A stretch of 64,000 bases of DNA from DATAOG01 sp963753685 (GTDB lineage: Bacteria; Pseudomonadota; Alphaproteobacteria; Geminicoccales; Geminicoccaceae), in contig CAVWDE010000022.1 in the NCBI GenBank assembly GCA_963753685.1, forward strand, positions 1 through 64,000. Direction: 5' to 3'. Within the stretch, counting starts at the first letter, position 1. Each line of letters begins with the position of its first letter. The translations under genes and the position numbers were made by a program. Below are positions 36,314-45,843 of this stretch, in pieces. The notes under the pieces are model-generated. The model was given only the letters and a program-made list of their open reading frames with translations. It had not been told where the DNA came from and did no database searches.

Positions 36314-37120
36314 TCAGCGCCTGGCCAGATCGATCGTGCCGTTCTGGGCGTACTGTGCCTTGGCCTGCTTGACCCAGTTCTGGAACTCGTCCTTGGACAC
36401 CGCCTTGACCATGATCGGCATGAAGCCGTGATAGTCGCCGCACAGCTCCGAGCACTGGCCGTAGTAGGTGCCGGGCGCCAGGATCCGGAACCAGGATTCG
36501 TTGAGCCGGCCCGGCACCGCGTCGATCTTGACGCCGAACGGCGGCATCGCCCAGGAATGGATCACGTCGGTCGCCGTGGTCAGCAGGCGGATGTTGGTGT
36601 CGACCGGCAGCACCACCACGTTGTCGGTGGTCAGCAGGCGCAGCTGCCCCGGCTTCAGATCCGCATCGGCGACCAGATTGGCGTCGAAGGTGAAGTCGCC
36701 GTTGTCCGGATACTCGTAGGTCCAGTACCACTGATGGCCGATCGCCTTGATCGTGAGCTCCGCGTTCGGGATCACGTCCTCGTAGTACAACAGCTTGAAC
36801 GACGGAATCGCGATCACCACCAGGATCAGCACCGGCACCGTGGTCCAGGCGATCTCGAGCAGCGTGTTGTGGGTCCGTCGCGACGGGGTCGGATGGCGCG
36901 ACGCGGCGAAGCGGATGCAGACATAGATCAAAAGCGCCAGCACGAAACCGGCGATCAGCACGATGATCCAGGACAGGAACGTGTTGAACGCTTCCATCCG
37001 CTCCATCACCGGCGTGGCCGCGGGCTGGAAGCCCATCTCCCACGGCTGCGGACCGGCGGCCTGCGCCGGATCGGCGGCGATGCCGAACAGCGCCAACAGG
37101 GTGAGCAGGATCACTGGCAT
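36314..37120 (-). CDS. coxB: cytochrome c oxidase subunit II
   Basis: 268 residues. Signal peptide (MPVILLTLLALFGIAADPAQA), two spans (FLSWIIVLIAGFVLALLIYV and the TVPVLILVVIAIPSF region), then the periplasmic cupredoxin with AIGHQWYWTYEYPD, VIHSWAMPPFGVK and the CuA site YYGQCSELCGDYHGFMPI. Accepts electrons from cytochrome c. First gene of the operon, divergent from tldD; AGAGG precedes ATG 37120. Confidence 0.95.
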   Translation of the reverse strand: MPVILLTLLALFGIAADPAQAAGPQPWEMGFQPAATPVMERMEAFNTFLSWIIVLIAGFVLALLIYVCIRFAASRHPTPSRRTHNTLLEIAWTTVPVLILVVIAIPSFKLLYYEDVIPNAELTIKAIGHQWYWTYEYPDNGDFTFDANLVADADLKPGQLRLLTTDNVVVLPVDTNIRLLTTATDVIHSWAMPPFGVKIDAVPGRLNESWFRILAPGTYYGQCSELCGDYHGFMPIMVKAVSKDEFQNWVKQAKAQYAQNGTIDLARR

Positions 37121-37495
37121 GCGGACCTCTCGCGCGGACGAGACGAAACGGGCTCGGCGCTGTTCGTGAGCGGCGCGACCTTAGGACAACGCGCGCGAAA
37201 TTTCACGCCATGATTCCGCCTCACATTCCAACCCTTCTAAGTGACAGATTGTCGCAACGCCGGCCCTCCCGCAGCGCGGCAACCCCTCGGTCCGGGACCC
37301 GCCGGCGCCGCTGGCCGATCTCGACCGGTGGCGCGGCTTCGCGCTACCGCCGCGGGAAAAATATCGCGACCGCGGCTCATCCCCGCTTCCGAGGGCCTAT
37401 ATCAGGTATGGCCGGCCGCCGCATCAGCTAAGCGCTGCCGCCAACTGTCGCGCCCCCGGCCCCCGCTCGCCAGCGCCAAGGGAAAGATCCGCTCC
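37121..37495. promoter_or_regulatory. divergent intergenic region between coxB and tldD
   Basis: 375 bases separating the divergent oxidase operon and tldD, so both promoters must lie here. A less GC-rich patch at about 37190-37250 is the likeliest coxB promoter position. I cannot assign -35/-10 boxes with confidence. An upstream in-frame extension of tldD is open, but the ATG at 37496 has the better ribosome binding site. Confidence 0.5.
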
Positions 37496-38929
37496 ATGAC
37501 CAGCCCGCGCAGTCTCGACCCGAGCCCCTTCGTCAGCGCCGACCTCGACCTCGAGCGTCTGCCCGAGCTGGTCGGCGGCGGGCTGGCCGGGGTCGATGAC
37601 GGCGAGCTGTTCCTCGAGTATCGCGAGACCGAGAGTTTCACCCTCGACGACGGCCGGCTCAAGAGCGCGGCCTTCGATGTCAGCCGGGGCCTGGGCCTGC
37701 GCGCGGTCGCGGGCGAGGCGATCGGGCTCGCGCACAGCCCCGAGCTCAGCATGGCCGCGCTCGAGCGCGCGATCGACGCGGTCGGCGCGGTCAAGGCCGG
37801 CTATCACGGCCATCTCGCGCTGCCGCCCCAGGGAACCAATCGCAAACGCTACGGCGAGGCCAACCCGATCCAGGACCAGCCGCAGGCGGCCAAGGTCGGC
37901 CTGCTCGAGCAGATCGACGCCTACGCCCGGGCCAAGGACCCCCGGGTCAGGCAGGTCAGCGCCAGCCTCGGCGGCTCCTGGCAGCGGGTCCTGATCCTGC
38001 GCGCCGACGGTTCGAAGAGCACCGACATCCGGCCGCTGGTCCGGCTCAGCGTCCAGGTCGTGGTCGGCGACGGTCAGCGCATGGAATCCGGCAGCTTCGG
38101 CGCCGGCGGCCGGGTCGGCTACGACCAGCTGCTGACCCCCGCCAAGTGGCGCTCGATGGTCGACGAGGCGCTCCGCCAGGCCCTGGTCAATCTCGACTCG
38201 GTCGCCGCGCCGGCCGGCGAGATGACCGTCGTGCTCGGCCCCGGCTGGCCGGGCGTGCTCCTCCACGAGGCGATCGGCCACGGCCTCGAGGGCGACTTCA
38301 ACCGCAAGCGGACCTCGGCGTTCGCGGGTCTTCTGGGCCAAAGGGTCGCCGCCAAGGGCGTCACGGTGGTCGACGACGGCACACTGGACGAGCGGCGCGG
38401 CTCGCTCACCGTCGACGACGAAGGCACGCCCAGCGCCTGCAACGTCCTGATCGAGGACGGCGTCCTGGTCGGCTACATGCAGGACCGCCAGAACGCCCGG
38501 CTGATGGGCATGCAGCCGACCGGCAACGGCCGCCGCCAGAGCTACGCCCATCAGACCATGCCGCGCATGACCAACACCTACATGCGCGCGGGCGAGCGCG
38601 ATCCCGAGGACATCCTGAAGAGCGTCAGGCGCGGCCTCTACGCCCGCAACTTCGGCGGCGGCCAGGTCGACATCACCTCCGGCAAGTTCGTGTTCACGGC
38701 CGCCGAAGCCTACCTGATCGAGGACGGCCGGCTGACCGCGCCGGTCAGGGGTGCCACCCTGATCGGCAACGGCCCCGACTGCCTGACCAAAGTGGGGGCG
38801 ATCGGCAACGACCTGGCGCTCGATCAGGGCATCGGCACCTGCGGCAAGGACGGCCAGTGGGTGCCGGTCGGGGTCGGTCAGCCGACCCTGCTGATCGAGG
38901 GCCTGACCGTCGGTGGCACCGCCGCCTGA
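37496..38929 (+). CDS. tldD: TldD metalloprotease subunit
   Basis: 477 residues from ATG 37496 (GGGAAAG about 9 bases upstream). The metal-binding HEAIGHGLEGDF is at about 258-269, with SGKFVFTAAEAYLIEDG and GTCGKDGQWVPVGVGQPTLL near the C terminus. TldD pairs with TldE/PmbA to form a zinc protease that degrades or matures peptides. TldE is not in this window. tldD divergent from coxB is a common alphaproteobacterial order. The last codons and stop are followed by two tandem copies of the same 48-base segment. Confidence 0.94.
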   Translation: MTSPRSLDPSPFVSADLDLERLPELVGGGLAGVDDGELFLEYRETESFTLDDGRLKSAAFDVSRGLGLRAVAGEAIGLAHSPELSMAALERAIDAVGAVKAGYHGHLALPPQGTNRKRYGEANPIQDQPQAAKVGLLEQIDAYARAKDPRVRQVSASLGGSWQRVLILRADGSKSTDIRPLVRLSVQVVVGDGQRMESGSFGAGGRVGYDQLLTPAKWRSMVDEALRQALVNLDSVAAPAGEMTVVLGPGWPGVLLHEAIGHGLEGDFNRKRTSAFAGLLGQRVAAKGVTVVDDGTLDERRGSLTVDDEGTPSACNVLIEDGVLVGYMQDRQNARLMGMQPTGNGRRQSYAHQTMPRMTNTYMRAGERDPEDILKSVRRGLYARNFGGGQVDITSGKFVFTAAEAYLIEDGRLTAPVRGATLIGNGPDCLTKVGAIGNDLALDQGIGTCGKDGQWVPVGVGQPTLLIEGLTVGGTAA

Positions 38930-39034
38930 CCAACCCACCTGATCGAAGGCCTGACGGCCGGCGGCAGCGCCGCCTGACCAACCCACCTGATCGAAGGCCT
39001 GACGGCCGGCGGCAGCGCCGCCTGACCGGGGGCG
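38891..39034 (+). repeat. 48-bp tandem repeat triplicating the 3' end of tldD
   Basis: Units begin at 38891, 38939 and 38987 with CTGATCGA(G/A)GGCCTGAC and run through the stop codon. Because 48 is a multiple of three, each copy encodes LIEGLT(V/A)GG(T/S)AA followed by TGA in the same frame. Copies two and three are nearly identical to each other; copy one, inside tldD, is slightly diverged. Confidence 0.9.
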
Positions 39035-39190
39035 GCGGTGCCGACGCCTGATCGGGGATGCCAGCCGCTGCCACGGAGCAGGCGCCCGTCGGCGCCTTCA
39101 CTCGTACCATTCACGATCTGTTTCCCCCGCAAGGGTAACGTCGAGGTCCGATTTCGAGGCCCCCTGCTCTCCCTCCCTCGACGGAGACCG

Positions 39191-39343
39191 ATGATGTTGA
39201 CACGGTTAGCCGCTCCGCGCCGGGCCGGTGTCCTGGTCCTGGCCGCGATCGCGGGTCCGCCGGCAGAGACGGATGCGGTCCTGTCGACGCCCCAGGACGC
39301 GATGAAGTCGGTCTGGCAGGTGAAGCGGCTGGTGATCGAATAG
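39191..39343 (+). CDS. possible 50-residue exported peptide
   Basis: Starts MMLTRLAAPRRAGVLVLAAI and ends DAMKSVWQVKRLVIE. A GGAG sits a few bases before the ATG at 39191, and the N terminus resembles a short signal peptide. No family recognised. It lies between tldD and the GGDEF/EAL gene, where a chance frame is also possible. Confidence 0.3.
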   Translation: MMLTRLAAPRRAGVLVLAAIAGPPAETDAVLSTPQDAMKSVWQVKRLVIE

Positions 39344-39373
39344 CCGTCGCGCCGCACCCTCGCGGTTGGCCGC

Positions 39374-41705
39374 ATGGCGCCGTTTCTGCAGCGACTGATC
39401 CGCGGCTACGGTCTGCTGACCGCGGCCCTGGTGGTCTTCACGCTCTGCGCCTTTCTCAGCCTGGGGCGCCTGCGGACCGAGCTCCAGACCGAAACCAGGG
39501 CGACCGCGGTCAGCCTCTGGTTGGTCACGCAGGCCGAGTTGGACCTGCAACAACTGATCAACGCGCTCGACGCCTACGAGCTCGGCTATCTCGGCGTCAG
39601 CCGTCCGGATCTGATCGACCGGCTCGACATCTTCTCGAGCCGCATGCCGGTCCTGACCGATGGGCCCGACCGCGCCGGACTGCGCCGCATCACCAACGTC
39701 GCGGCCGTCGCGGCCGCCGTTCTCAGCACCCTGCGCGAGATCGAGCCGGCGCTACGGCAGCTGCGCCGCGACGACGCCTTGAGCCACGCGCGGATCCACG
39801 ACCGCCTGAGCCAGCTGCGCCCGCTGCTCCATGGCCTGCTCCTCGACACCAACCGTTCCTTTGCGACCGACGACCCCGGGCGATCGCGGAAGTTCGACCG
39901 GCTGTACGACCAGCACGTCGCCTATCAGATCGGGATCCTGATCAGCGCGAGCATCTTCATCATCTTCCTGATGCGCGAGATCCGCGCCGCCCGGGCGGCC
40001 GAGAGCCGCGCCGAGGAGGCGCGCGGCCATCTGCAGGCGATCCTCGACGCGGTCCCGGCCCGTATCTGCGTGACCGACCAGGAATCCCGGGTGCTGCTCG
40101 TGAACCGCTATCAGCGCGACCTCGAGGGCCTCGACGAGGCCCTGGTCATCGGTCAGCGGCAGGGCGAGGTCGGGATGGGCGACGAGGCTGACGAGCGCAA
40201 CCTGAAGGTCGTGCTGTCCGGACAGCCGCTACCGCAGTTCGAGGAGGTGGCGTGCGACCGCCAGGGCTGGGAACGGACCTGGCTCACGACCAAGGTGCCG
40301 ATCCACGATGCCAGCGGCGACGTCACGCGCGTCCTCAGCGCCTCGCTCGACATCACCGAGCGCAAGGCGGCCGAGGCGCGCCTCGCCCATCTCGCCCTCC
40401 ACGACCCGTTGACCGATCTGCCCAACCGGGTCCTGTTTCGCGACCGGCTGGCCCAGGAGCTCCGCCACGCCGGGCGTCATGGCAACGGCGTCGCGGTGAT
40501 GTGCGTCGATCTGAACGGCTTCAAGGAGATCAACGACGCCTATGGCCATGCCAGCGGCGATGCGCTGCTGGTGACCGTGGCCGAGCGGCTGCGCAGGGGC
40601 CTGCGGGAGGCGGACACGATCGCGCGGCTGGGCGGCGACGAGTTCGCGGTGATCCTGACCGACGTCCTGAGCCCGAACGCCGCGGTACAGGTGGCCGAGA
40701 AGCTTCTGAAGCTGCTTAACGAGCCCTACACGATCGAAGGCAACCGGCTGCTCACCGGGGTCAGCGTCGGCATCAGCCTCGCGCCCCAGGACGCCACCGC
40801 GGCCGACCAGCTGCTCATGTTCGCCGATCTGGCGCTCTATGATTTCCAGGTCGGAGCGTGGTGCCGGCTTCCGCTTCTTCCACGCGAGCATGAACCAGCG
40901 CGTGCAACGCCGTCGCGAGCTCCAGCTGGAGCTCCGGCAGGCACTCGATACCAACGGGCTGGAGGTCTACTACCAGCCGAAATTCACTCTGCCGGAGCGC
41001 CGCCTGTGCGGTACCGAGGCCCTGCTCCGGTGGCCGCACCCGCGGCTCGGGATGGTCCCGCCCGCGGAGTTCATCCCGGTCGCCGAGGACACCGGCCTGA
41101 TCATCGAGGTCGGCGCCTATGTGCTGCGCGAGGCCTGCCGTCAGAACCGGCTCTGGCAACAGGCGGGCGACACCGTCCCGGTCGCGGTCAACCTTTCGGC
41201 CGCCCAGTTCGCGCGCCGCGATCTCGCCGGGCTGGTCACCTCGATCCTGAACGAGACCGGGCTCGAGCCGCGCCTGCTCGAGCTCGAGATCACCGAGAGC
41301 GTGCTGCTGCGCAATGCGAAGGAGGCGCTGGCTGTGCTCAGCCGCCTGCGCGAGCTCGGCATCGTGATTGCGCTCGACGACTTCGGCACCGGCTATTCCT
41401 CGCTCAGCTACCTGCACCGCTTCCCGATCGACAAGATCAAGATCGACCGCAGCTTCATCAGCGAGCTTGGGCTCAATGCCAGCTCGGCCGATATCGTGCG
41501 GATCATCATCTCGCTGGCCAGGACCCTGAACCTCACGGTGGTCGCCGAGGGCGTCGAGACCGTGGCGCAGCTGCGGGATCTCGAGCGGATGGGCTGCGAC
41601 GAGGTCCAGGGCTTCTATCTCGAGGTGCCGCAGCCGGCCGCGGCGATCACCGCGATGCTGGCCGCGCTGCAGGCGCCGCCCGAGGACGTGGCCGCGCGCG
41701 CCTGA
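39374..41705 (+). CDS. membrane sensor PAS-GGDEF-EAL protein with one frameshift
   Basis: Two membrane spans (residues about 12-32 and 185-205) flank a periplasmic sensor region. A PAS-like domain follows (LQAILDAVPARICVTDQESR), then GGDEF with intact active site RLGGDEFAVIL and inhibitory-site READ five residues before it. The frame changes near 40845-40855, at ADLALYDFQ. The EAL domain continues in the next frame with all catalytic residues: TEALLRW, VNLSAAQF, LEITES, LDDFGTGYSSLSYL, IKIDRSFI, VVAEGVET, CDEVQGFYL. It should make and break cyclic di-GMP. If the shift is real, the first frame ends at 41968 as out-of-frame nonsense and the EAL part could be made from 40839. Confidence 0.82.
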
Positions 41706-41733
41706 GCGGCCGGGAAGTCGCGGGCGGTGCCGC

Positions 41734-42483
41734 CTACGCGAGCGCGCCGTCGACCGCCTGCCAGCAGGCCAGTGCTGCGAGCGCCGCGGTCTCGGCGCGC
41801 AGCAGGCGGGGGCCGAGGCTGACCGCAACCACCTGGCCGAGGCCGCGCAGCCCGGCCAGCTCCTCGTCGGTGAAGCCGCCCTCCGGCCCGATCAGGAGGT
41901 CGCCCGCGCCGCGCGTCCGCAGGCTGTCCAGCAGCGGCGCGCCGGCCCCGGTCTCATCCCCGAAATAGAGCAGGCGCCCGTCCGGCCAGGTCTCGAGCCG
42001 CTGCTCGAGGGTCATCGGCAGCTCGATCACGGGCACCGTCAGCCGCCCGGACTGCTCGGCCGCCTCGATCGCTATGCTCAGGACCCGCGCCCGGTTGATC
42101 CGGTCGACCACCGAGCGATGGGTGAACACCGGCTCGAGCCGGGTCACGCCGAGCTCGGTCGCCTTCTCGATCAGGAACTCCTGACGGATCCGCTTGAGCG
42201 GCGCGAACAGCAGCGCCGGGCCGGGCTCCGGCTGCTGCGGGCGCAGCTGCTCGGTGAGCGCGAGGCGGCAGCGCCGGCGCTCGACGGGCTCGATCACCGC
42301 GAGCCACTCGCCGTCACGGCCGTTGAACAGCACCGCCCGGTCGCCGGCCTGGCGACGCATCACGGTCAACAGATAGTGGCATTGCGCCGCGCTCGGCTCC
42401 AGGAGCCCCCCCTGGGTAAGGGGCACGTCGACGAACAGGCGAAGGTTGTAGGATCGGGGCGTGCGGAGGGGATTGTCATCCAT
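41734..42483 (-). CDS. rsmE: 16S rRNA (uracil-1498-N3) methyltransferase RsmE
   Basis: 249 residues. N-terminal PUA-like part (YNLRLFVDVPL ... HYLLTVMRRQAGDRAVLFNG) and C-terminal SPOUT knot with LIEKATELGVTRLEPVFT, IGPEGGFTDEEL (199-210) and SLGPRLLRAETAALAAL. Methylates U1498 of 16S rRNA. Divergent from ubiA with 41 bases between starts, an order common in alphaproteobacteria. Confidence 0.93.
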   Translation of the reverse strand: MDDNPLRTPRSYNLRLFVDVPLTQGGLLEPSAAQCHYLLTVMRRQAGDRAVLFNGRDGEWLAVIEPVERRRCRLALTEQLRPQQPEPGPALLFAPLKRIRQEFLIEKATELGVTRLEPVFTHRSVVDRINRARVLSIAIEAAEQSGRLTVPVIELPMTLEQRLETWPDGRLLYFGDETGAGAPLLDSLRTRGAGDLLIGPEGGFTDEELAGLRGLGQVVAVSLGPRLLRAETAALAALACWQAVDGALA

Positions 42484-42524
42484 GGGGGGCTCGCTTGTCC
42501 TGAGGTGGGGCGAACGCTAGAAGC

Positions 42525-43451
42525 ATGACCATGGCGAAGCAAGGATTAGACGCGGCGCCGGTGGTCCTCGACCGCGAGCGCGGCTGGGTCGAGCGCCTGC
42601 CGGAGCGGCTCCGGCCCTATGCCGTGCTGGCGCGCTGGGACCGCCCGATCGGCAGCTGGCTCCTGCTCCTGCCCGGCTGGTGGGCGCTGGCACTCGCCCC
42701 CGGCGGGCCCGATCTTGTGCTGGTCGCCCTGTTCGCGGTCGGCGCGGTCGCGATGCGCGGCGCCGGCTGCGTGGTCAACGACCTGATCGACCGGGACCTG
42801 GACGCGAAGGTCGAGCGCACCCGCCACCGGCCGCTCGCGAGCGGCCGTCTCGGCGTCGCCCAGGCGCTGGGTTTCCTCGCCCTGCAGCTGCTGGTCGGCC
42901 TGCTCGTCCTGCTGGCCTTCAACCGCTTCGCGATCCTGGTGGCGCTCGCCTCGGTACCGCTGATCGTGATCTATCCCTTGATGAAGCGGATCACTTGGTG
43001 GCCGCAGGCGTTCCTGGGCATCACCTTCAACTGGGGCGCTCTCGCCGGCTGGGCGGCGGCGACCGGCGCGCTCGCCCCGCCAGCCCTGCTGCTCTATGCC
43101 GCGGGCTTCTTCTGGACGCTTGGCTACGACACGATCTATGCCCATCAGGACAAGACTGACGATGCCCTGATCGGGGTCAAATCGAGCGCGCGCTGGCTCG
43201 GTAGCGCGACCCCCCGCTGGCTCTGGGGTTTCTACGGCGTCACGCTGGCCCTGCTCGCCGCTGCCGGCTGGAGCGCCGGCCTGGGGCCGGGCTATTACCT
43301 CCTGCTGATCGCGGTCGGGGGCCATCTCGCCTGGCAGATCCGGACCCTCGACATCGACGACCCGATGTCCTGCCTCAGGCGCTTTCGCAGCAATCGCGAG
43401 CTTGGCCTCCTGGTCTGCCTGGCGCTCCTGGCCGGCAAGGTCGGGCCTTGA
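42525..43451 (+). CDS. ubiA: 4-hydroxybenzoate polyprenyltransferase
   Basis: 308 residues with eight to nine membrane spans. Two Asp-rich motifs are NDLIDRDLD (85-93) and DTIYAHQDKTDD (202-213), which bind the Mg-prenyl diphosphate. Also ARWDRPIGSWLLLLPGWW. Attaches the prenyl chain to 4-hydroxybenzoate in ubiquinone synthesis. The stop overlaps the next start (TGATG). Confidence 0.95.
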   Translation: MTMAKQGLDAAPVVLDRERGWVERLPERLRPYAVLARWDRPIGSWLLLLPGWWALALAPGGPDLVLVALFAVGAVAMRGAGCVVNDLIDRDLDAKVERTRHRPLASGRLGVAQALGFLALQLLVGLLVLLAFNRFAILVALASVPLIVIYPLMKRITWWPQAFLGITFNWGALAGWAAATGALAPPALLLYAAGFFWTLGYDTIYAHQDKTDDALIGVKSSARWLGSATPRWLWGFYGVTLALLAAAGWSAGLGPGYYLLLIAVGGHLAWQIRTLDIDDPMSCLRRFRSNRELGLLVCLALLAGKVGP

Positions 43452-44878
43452 TGGCCAGCCGGTCCGCCTGGACCAGCCTCAGCGATCTCGCCAGCCTGCC
43501 GTCGCCCGCCCGGCTGCAGCGCGGCCTCCAGGAGCTCGCCGACCTCGCGCTCGACCGGACGCTGCGCCTCGCGGTCACCGGCCTGCGCGGCGGCGGCAAG
43601 ACGGTGTTCATCACCATGGCGGTGCACCACCTGCTGCGCGCCGCGGAGCTGCCCTTCCTGGGCGCGGTCCAGGAGGGCCGGCTGCTCGGCGTCCGCCTGC
43701 TGCCGCCGCAGCCGGGCGACCTCCCGGCCTTTCCGTTCGAGGCGGCGCGCGCCGCGCTGGCCGCGCCCGAGCCGCACTGGCCGGCGCCGACCGAGCGCCT
43801 GAGCGCGCTTCGCCTCCAGCTCCGCTTCATCGCCAAGGGCCTGCTCCGGCGCCGGCTCGGTGAGCGTCGCCTGCTGACCGTCCAGATCATCGACTATCCG
43901 GGCGAGTGGCTGCTCGACCTGCCGCTGCTCGACCAGAGCTACGAGGCCTGGTCGGCCGCGACCCTGCGCGCCGCCGAGGCCCCGCCGCGCCTAGCCCTCG
44001 CCGGCGACTGGCGGAACTTCGTCGCCGGGCTCGACCTCGAGGCACCCGCCGGTCCCGGCGAGGCGGCCCGGGGGACGGCGTTGTACACCGACTATCTGCA
44101 CCGCTGCCAGCGGGATGCCGGCCTCAGCCTGCTGCAGCCAGGGCGCTTCACCATGCCGGGCGACCTCGCCGGCAGCGAGCTGCTCCAGTTCTGCCCGCTG
44201 CCGCCCGCAAGCGGTACCCGTGGCAGTCTGCCGCAGCTGATGCGCGCCCGCTACGAGCGCTACCGGAGTCAGGTCGTCCTGCCCTTCTATCGCGATCATT
44301 TCAGCCGCTTCGATCGCCAGATCGTGCTGGTCGACCTGCTCGGCACGCTCAATCGCGGGCCCGCCTGCTTCGCCGACGCCGAGCAGGCGCTGGCCCTCGT
44401 GCTGCGCAATTTCCGCTACGGTCCGAGCGGCCTGCTCGCGCGCCTGCTGCGGCCGCGCATCGAGACCCTGCTGTTCGCGGTCAGCAAGGCCGATCACGTC
44501 GCCCACAACCAGCATCACAACCTGCGCCTGCTGCTCGAGCGGCTGGTGGGCGAGGCCGCCGGCGCCGCCCGCTTCGAGGGCGTCAAGCCGGCCTTCGTCG
44601 CCCTCGCCGCGCTGCGCTCGACCGACGTCGTGCGCACCGAGCACCACGGTCAGGCGCTGTCCTGCGTGCAGGGCGTGGTCAAGGGCGAGGACCGCGCGAC
44701 GGTCCTGTTCCCGGGCGAGATCCCGCCCGACCTGCCGGCCGAGGAGGACTGGCGCGCGGGCCGCTTCCGGTTTCGCGACTTCGCGCCCCGGCGCCTGATC
44801 CTGCACGGCGCCGACAAGCCGCAGCACATCCGCCTCGACCAGGCGCTCGAGGTGCTGCTCGGCGACCGCCTGCGATGA
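43451..44878 (+). CDS. YcjX-family P-loop protein (DUF463)
   Basis: 475 residues. Walker A GLRGGGKT at about 44-51, then VQIIDYPGEWLLDLPLL, YEWSA-like segment, GRFTMPGDLAGSELLQFCPL, FDRQIVLVDLLGTLNRG and LLFAVSKADHVAHNQHHNL (the NKxD-like SKAD). This pattern defines the YcjX/DUF463 family of predicted nucleotide-binding proteins, in E. coli linked to the phage-shock response and heat-shock regulon. Overlaps ubiA upstream and the YcjF-like gene downstream (ATGA). Confidence 0.9.
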   Translation: MASRSAWTSLSDLASLPSPARLQRGLQELADLALDRTLRLAVTGLRGGGKTVFITMAVHHLLRAAELPFLGAVQEGRLLGVRLLPPQPGDLPAFPFEAARAALAAPEPHWPAPTERLSALRLQLRFIAKGLLRRRLGERRLLTVQIIDYPGEWLLDLPLLDQSYEAWSAATLRAAEAPPRLALAGDWRNFVAGLDLEAPAGPGEAARGTALYTDYLHRCQRDAGLSLLQPGRFTMPGDLAGSELLQFCPLPPASGTRGSLPQLMRARYERYRSQVVLPFYRDHFSRFDRQIVLVDLLGTLNRGPACFADAEQALALVLRNFRYGPSGLLARLLRPRIETLLFAVSKADHVAHNQHHNLRLLLERLVGEAAGAARFEGVKPAFVALAALRSTDVVRTEHHGQALSCVQGVVKGEDRATVLFPGEIPPDLPAEEDWRAGRFRFRDFAPRRLILHGADKPQHIRLDQALEVLLGDRLR

Positions 44879-45843
44879 GCATCCGGGACCCGATCGCGCC
44901 CTTCGAGCTCGACCCCGCGAGCGTCGCGCCGGGCCGCCTGGAGCTGGTCGAGCCGGAACCCGGCCCCCAGCCGCTCGTGCCGGTGCCGACCCCGTCGGCG
45001 CCCGCCCGCGCACGGCCCTGGCGGCGGCTGCTGGTCTGGAGCGGCGGGCTGTTTCTGCTCGGGTTGCTCGGCCTGCAGGCCCATGACCTGCTGGTCGAAC
45101 TGTTCGATCGCTCGGTGTGGCTCGGCGGCGCCGCCGCGCTCCTGCTCGGCGGCGTCACGGCGGGCGCGCTGGGCGTGGTCGGCCGCGAGACCATCGGGCT
45201 CGCCCGCCTCGCCAAGGTCGAGCATTTCCGCCACGACGGCGAGCGGCTGCTGACCTCGGAGGTGCATGGTCAGGCGGACGACCTGCTCGAGCGGATCGAG
45301 CGCCTCTACCGCGATCGCGCCGATACCAGCCAGCCGGTCGAACGCTTCCACGCCCAGGCGAGCGACGCGCTCAGCGATGGCGAGCGGCTGCGGCTGTTCG
45401 CGGCCACGGTGCTGGGACCGCTCGATCAGCGCGCCTATCAGCTGGTCCGGCGCAGCGCCCGCGACATCGGCGCCCTGACCGCGCTCGCCCGGCTCGGCCT
45501 GTTCGACGGCGTCCTGGTGCTCGGCCGCACGCTCGCCATGCTGCGCGCGATCGCCAGGCTCTATGGCGTTCGCCCGGGCACGGCGACGCTTGCGCGCCTG
45601 CTCCGGCAGACGCTGATCAACGTGCTCGCCGCCGACCTCGGCGAGCTGATCAGCGACGTCGCGGTCGAGGCCACGGGCGCCACCCTCTTGGGCGTGCTCT
45701 CGGCGCGTGCCGGCCAGGGGGCGGCCAACGGTCTGCTCGCGGCCAAGCTCGGCCTCGCCGCGATGCAGCTTTGCCGGCCGCTGCCGTTCACCGAGGGCCA
45801 GCTGCCGAGCCTCAAGCAGCTGCGCGCGGACCTGTTCAAATAG
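44875..45843 (+). CDS. YcjF-family membrane protein (DUF697/TIGR01620)
   Basis: 322 residues. A Pro-rich N-terminal tail precedes two adjacent spans (LLVWSGGLFLLGLLGLQAHD and WLGGAAALLLGGVTAGALG), and a helical domain of the DUF697 type closes the protein (residues about 195-300). It forms the usual pair with the YcjX-like gene, with a 4-base overlap. The role is unknown; it probably anchors the YcjX-like protein at the inner membrane. Confidence 0.85.
   Translation: MSIRDPIAPFELDPASVAPGRLELVEPEPGPQPLVPVPTPSAPARARPWRRLLVWSGGLFLLGLLGLQAHDLLVELFDRSVWLGGAAALLLGGVTAGALGVVGRETIGLARLAKVEHFRHDGERLLTSEVHGQADDLLERIERLYRDRADTSQPVERFHAQASDALSDGERLRLFAATVLGPLDQRAYQLVRRSARDIGALTALARLGLFDGVLVLGRTLAMLRAIARLYGVRPGTATLARLLRQTLINVLAADLGELISDVAVEATGATLLGVLSARAGQGAANGLLAAKLGLAAMQLCRPLPFTEGQLPSLKQLRADLFK

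Noticed and set aside
34949..37213. 754-codon plus-strand frame across coxA and coxB
   Set aside because: Antisense of strongly conserved oxidase genes; composition is His/Asp/Arg-rich as expected for a shadow frame.
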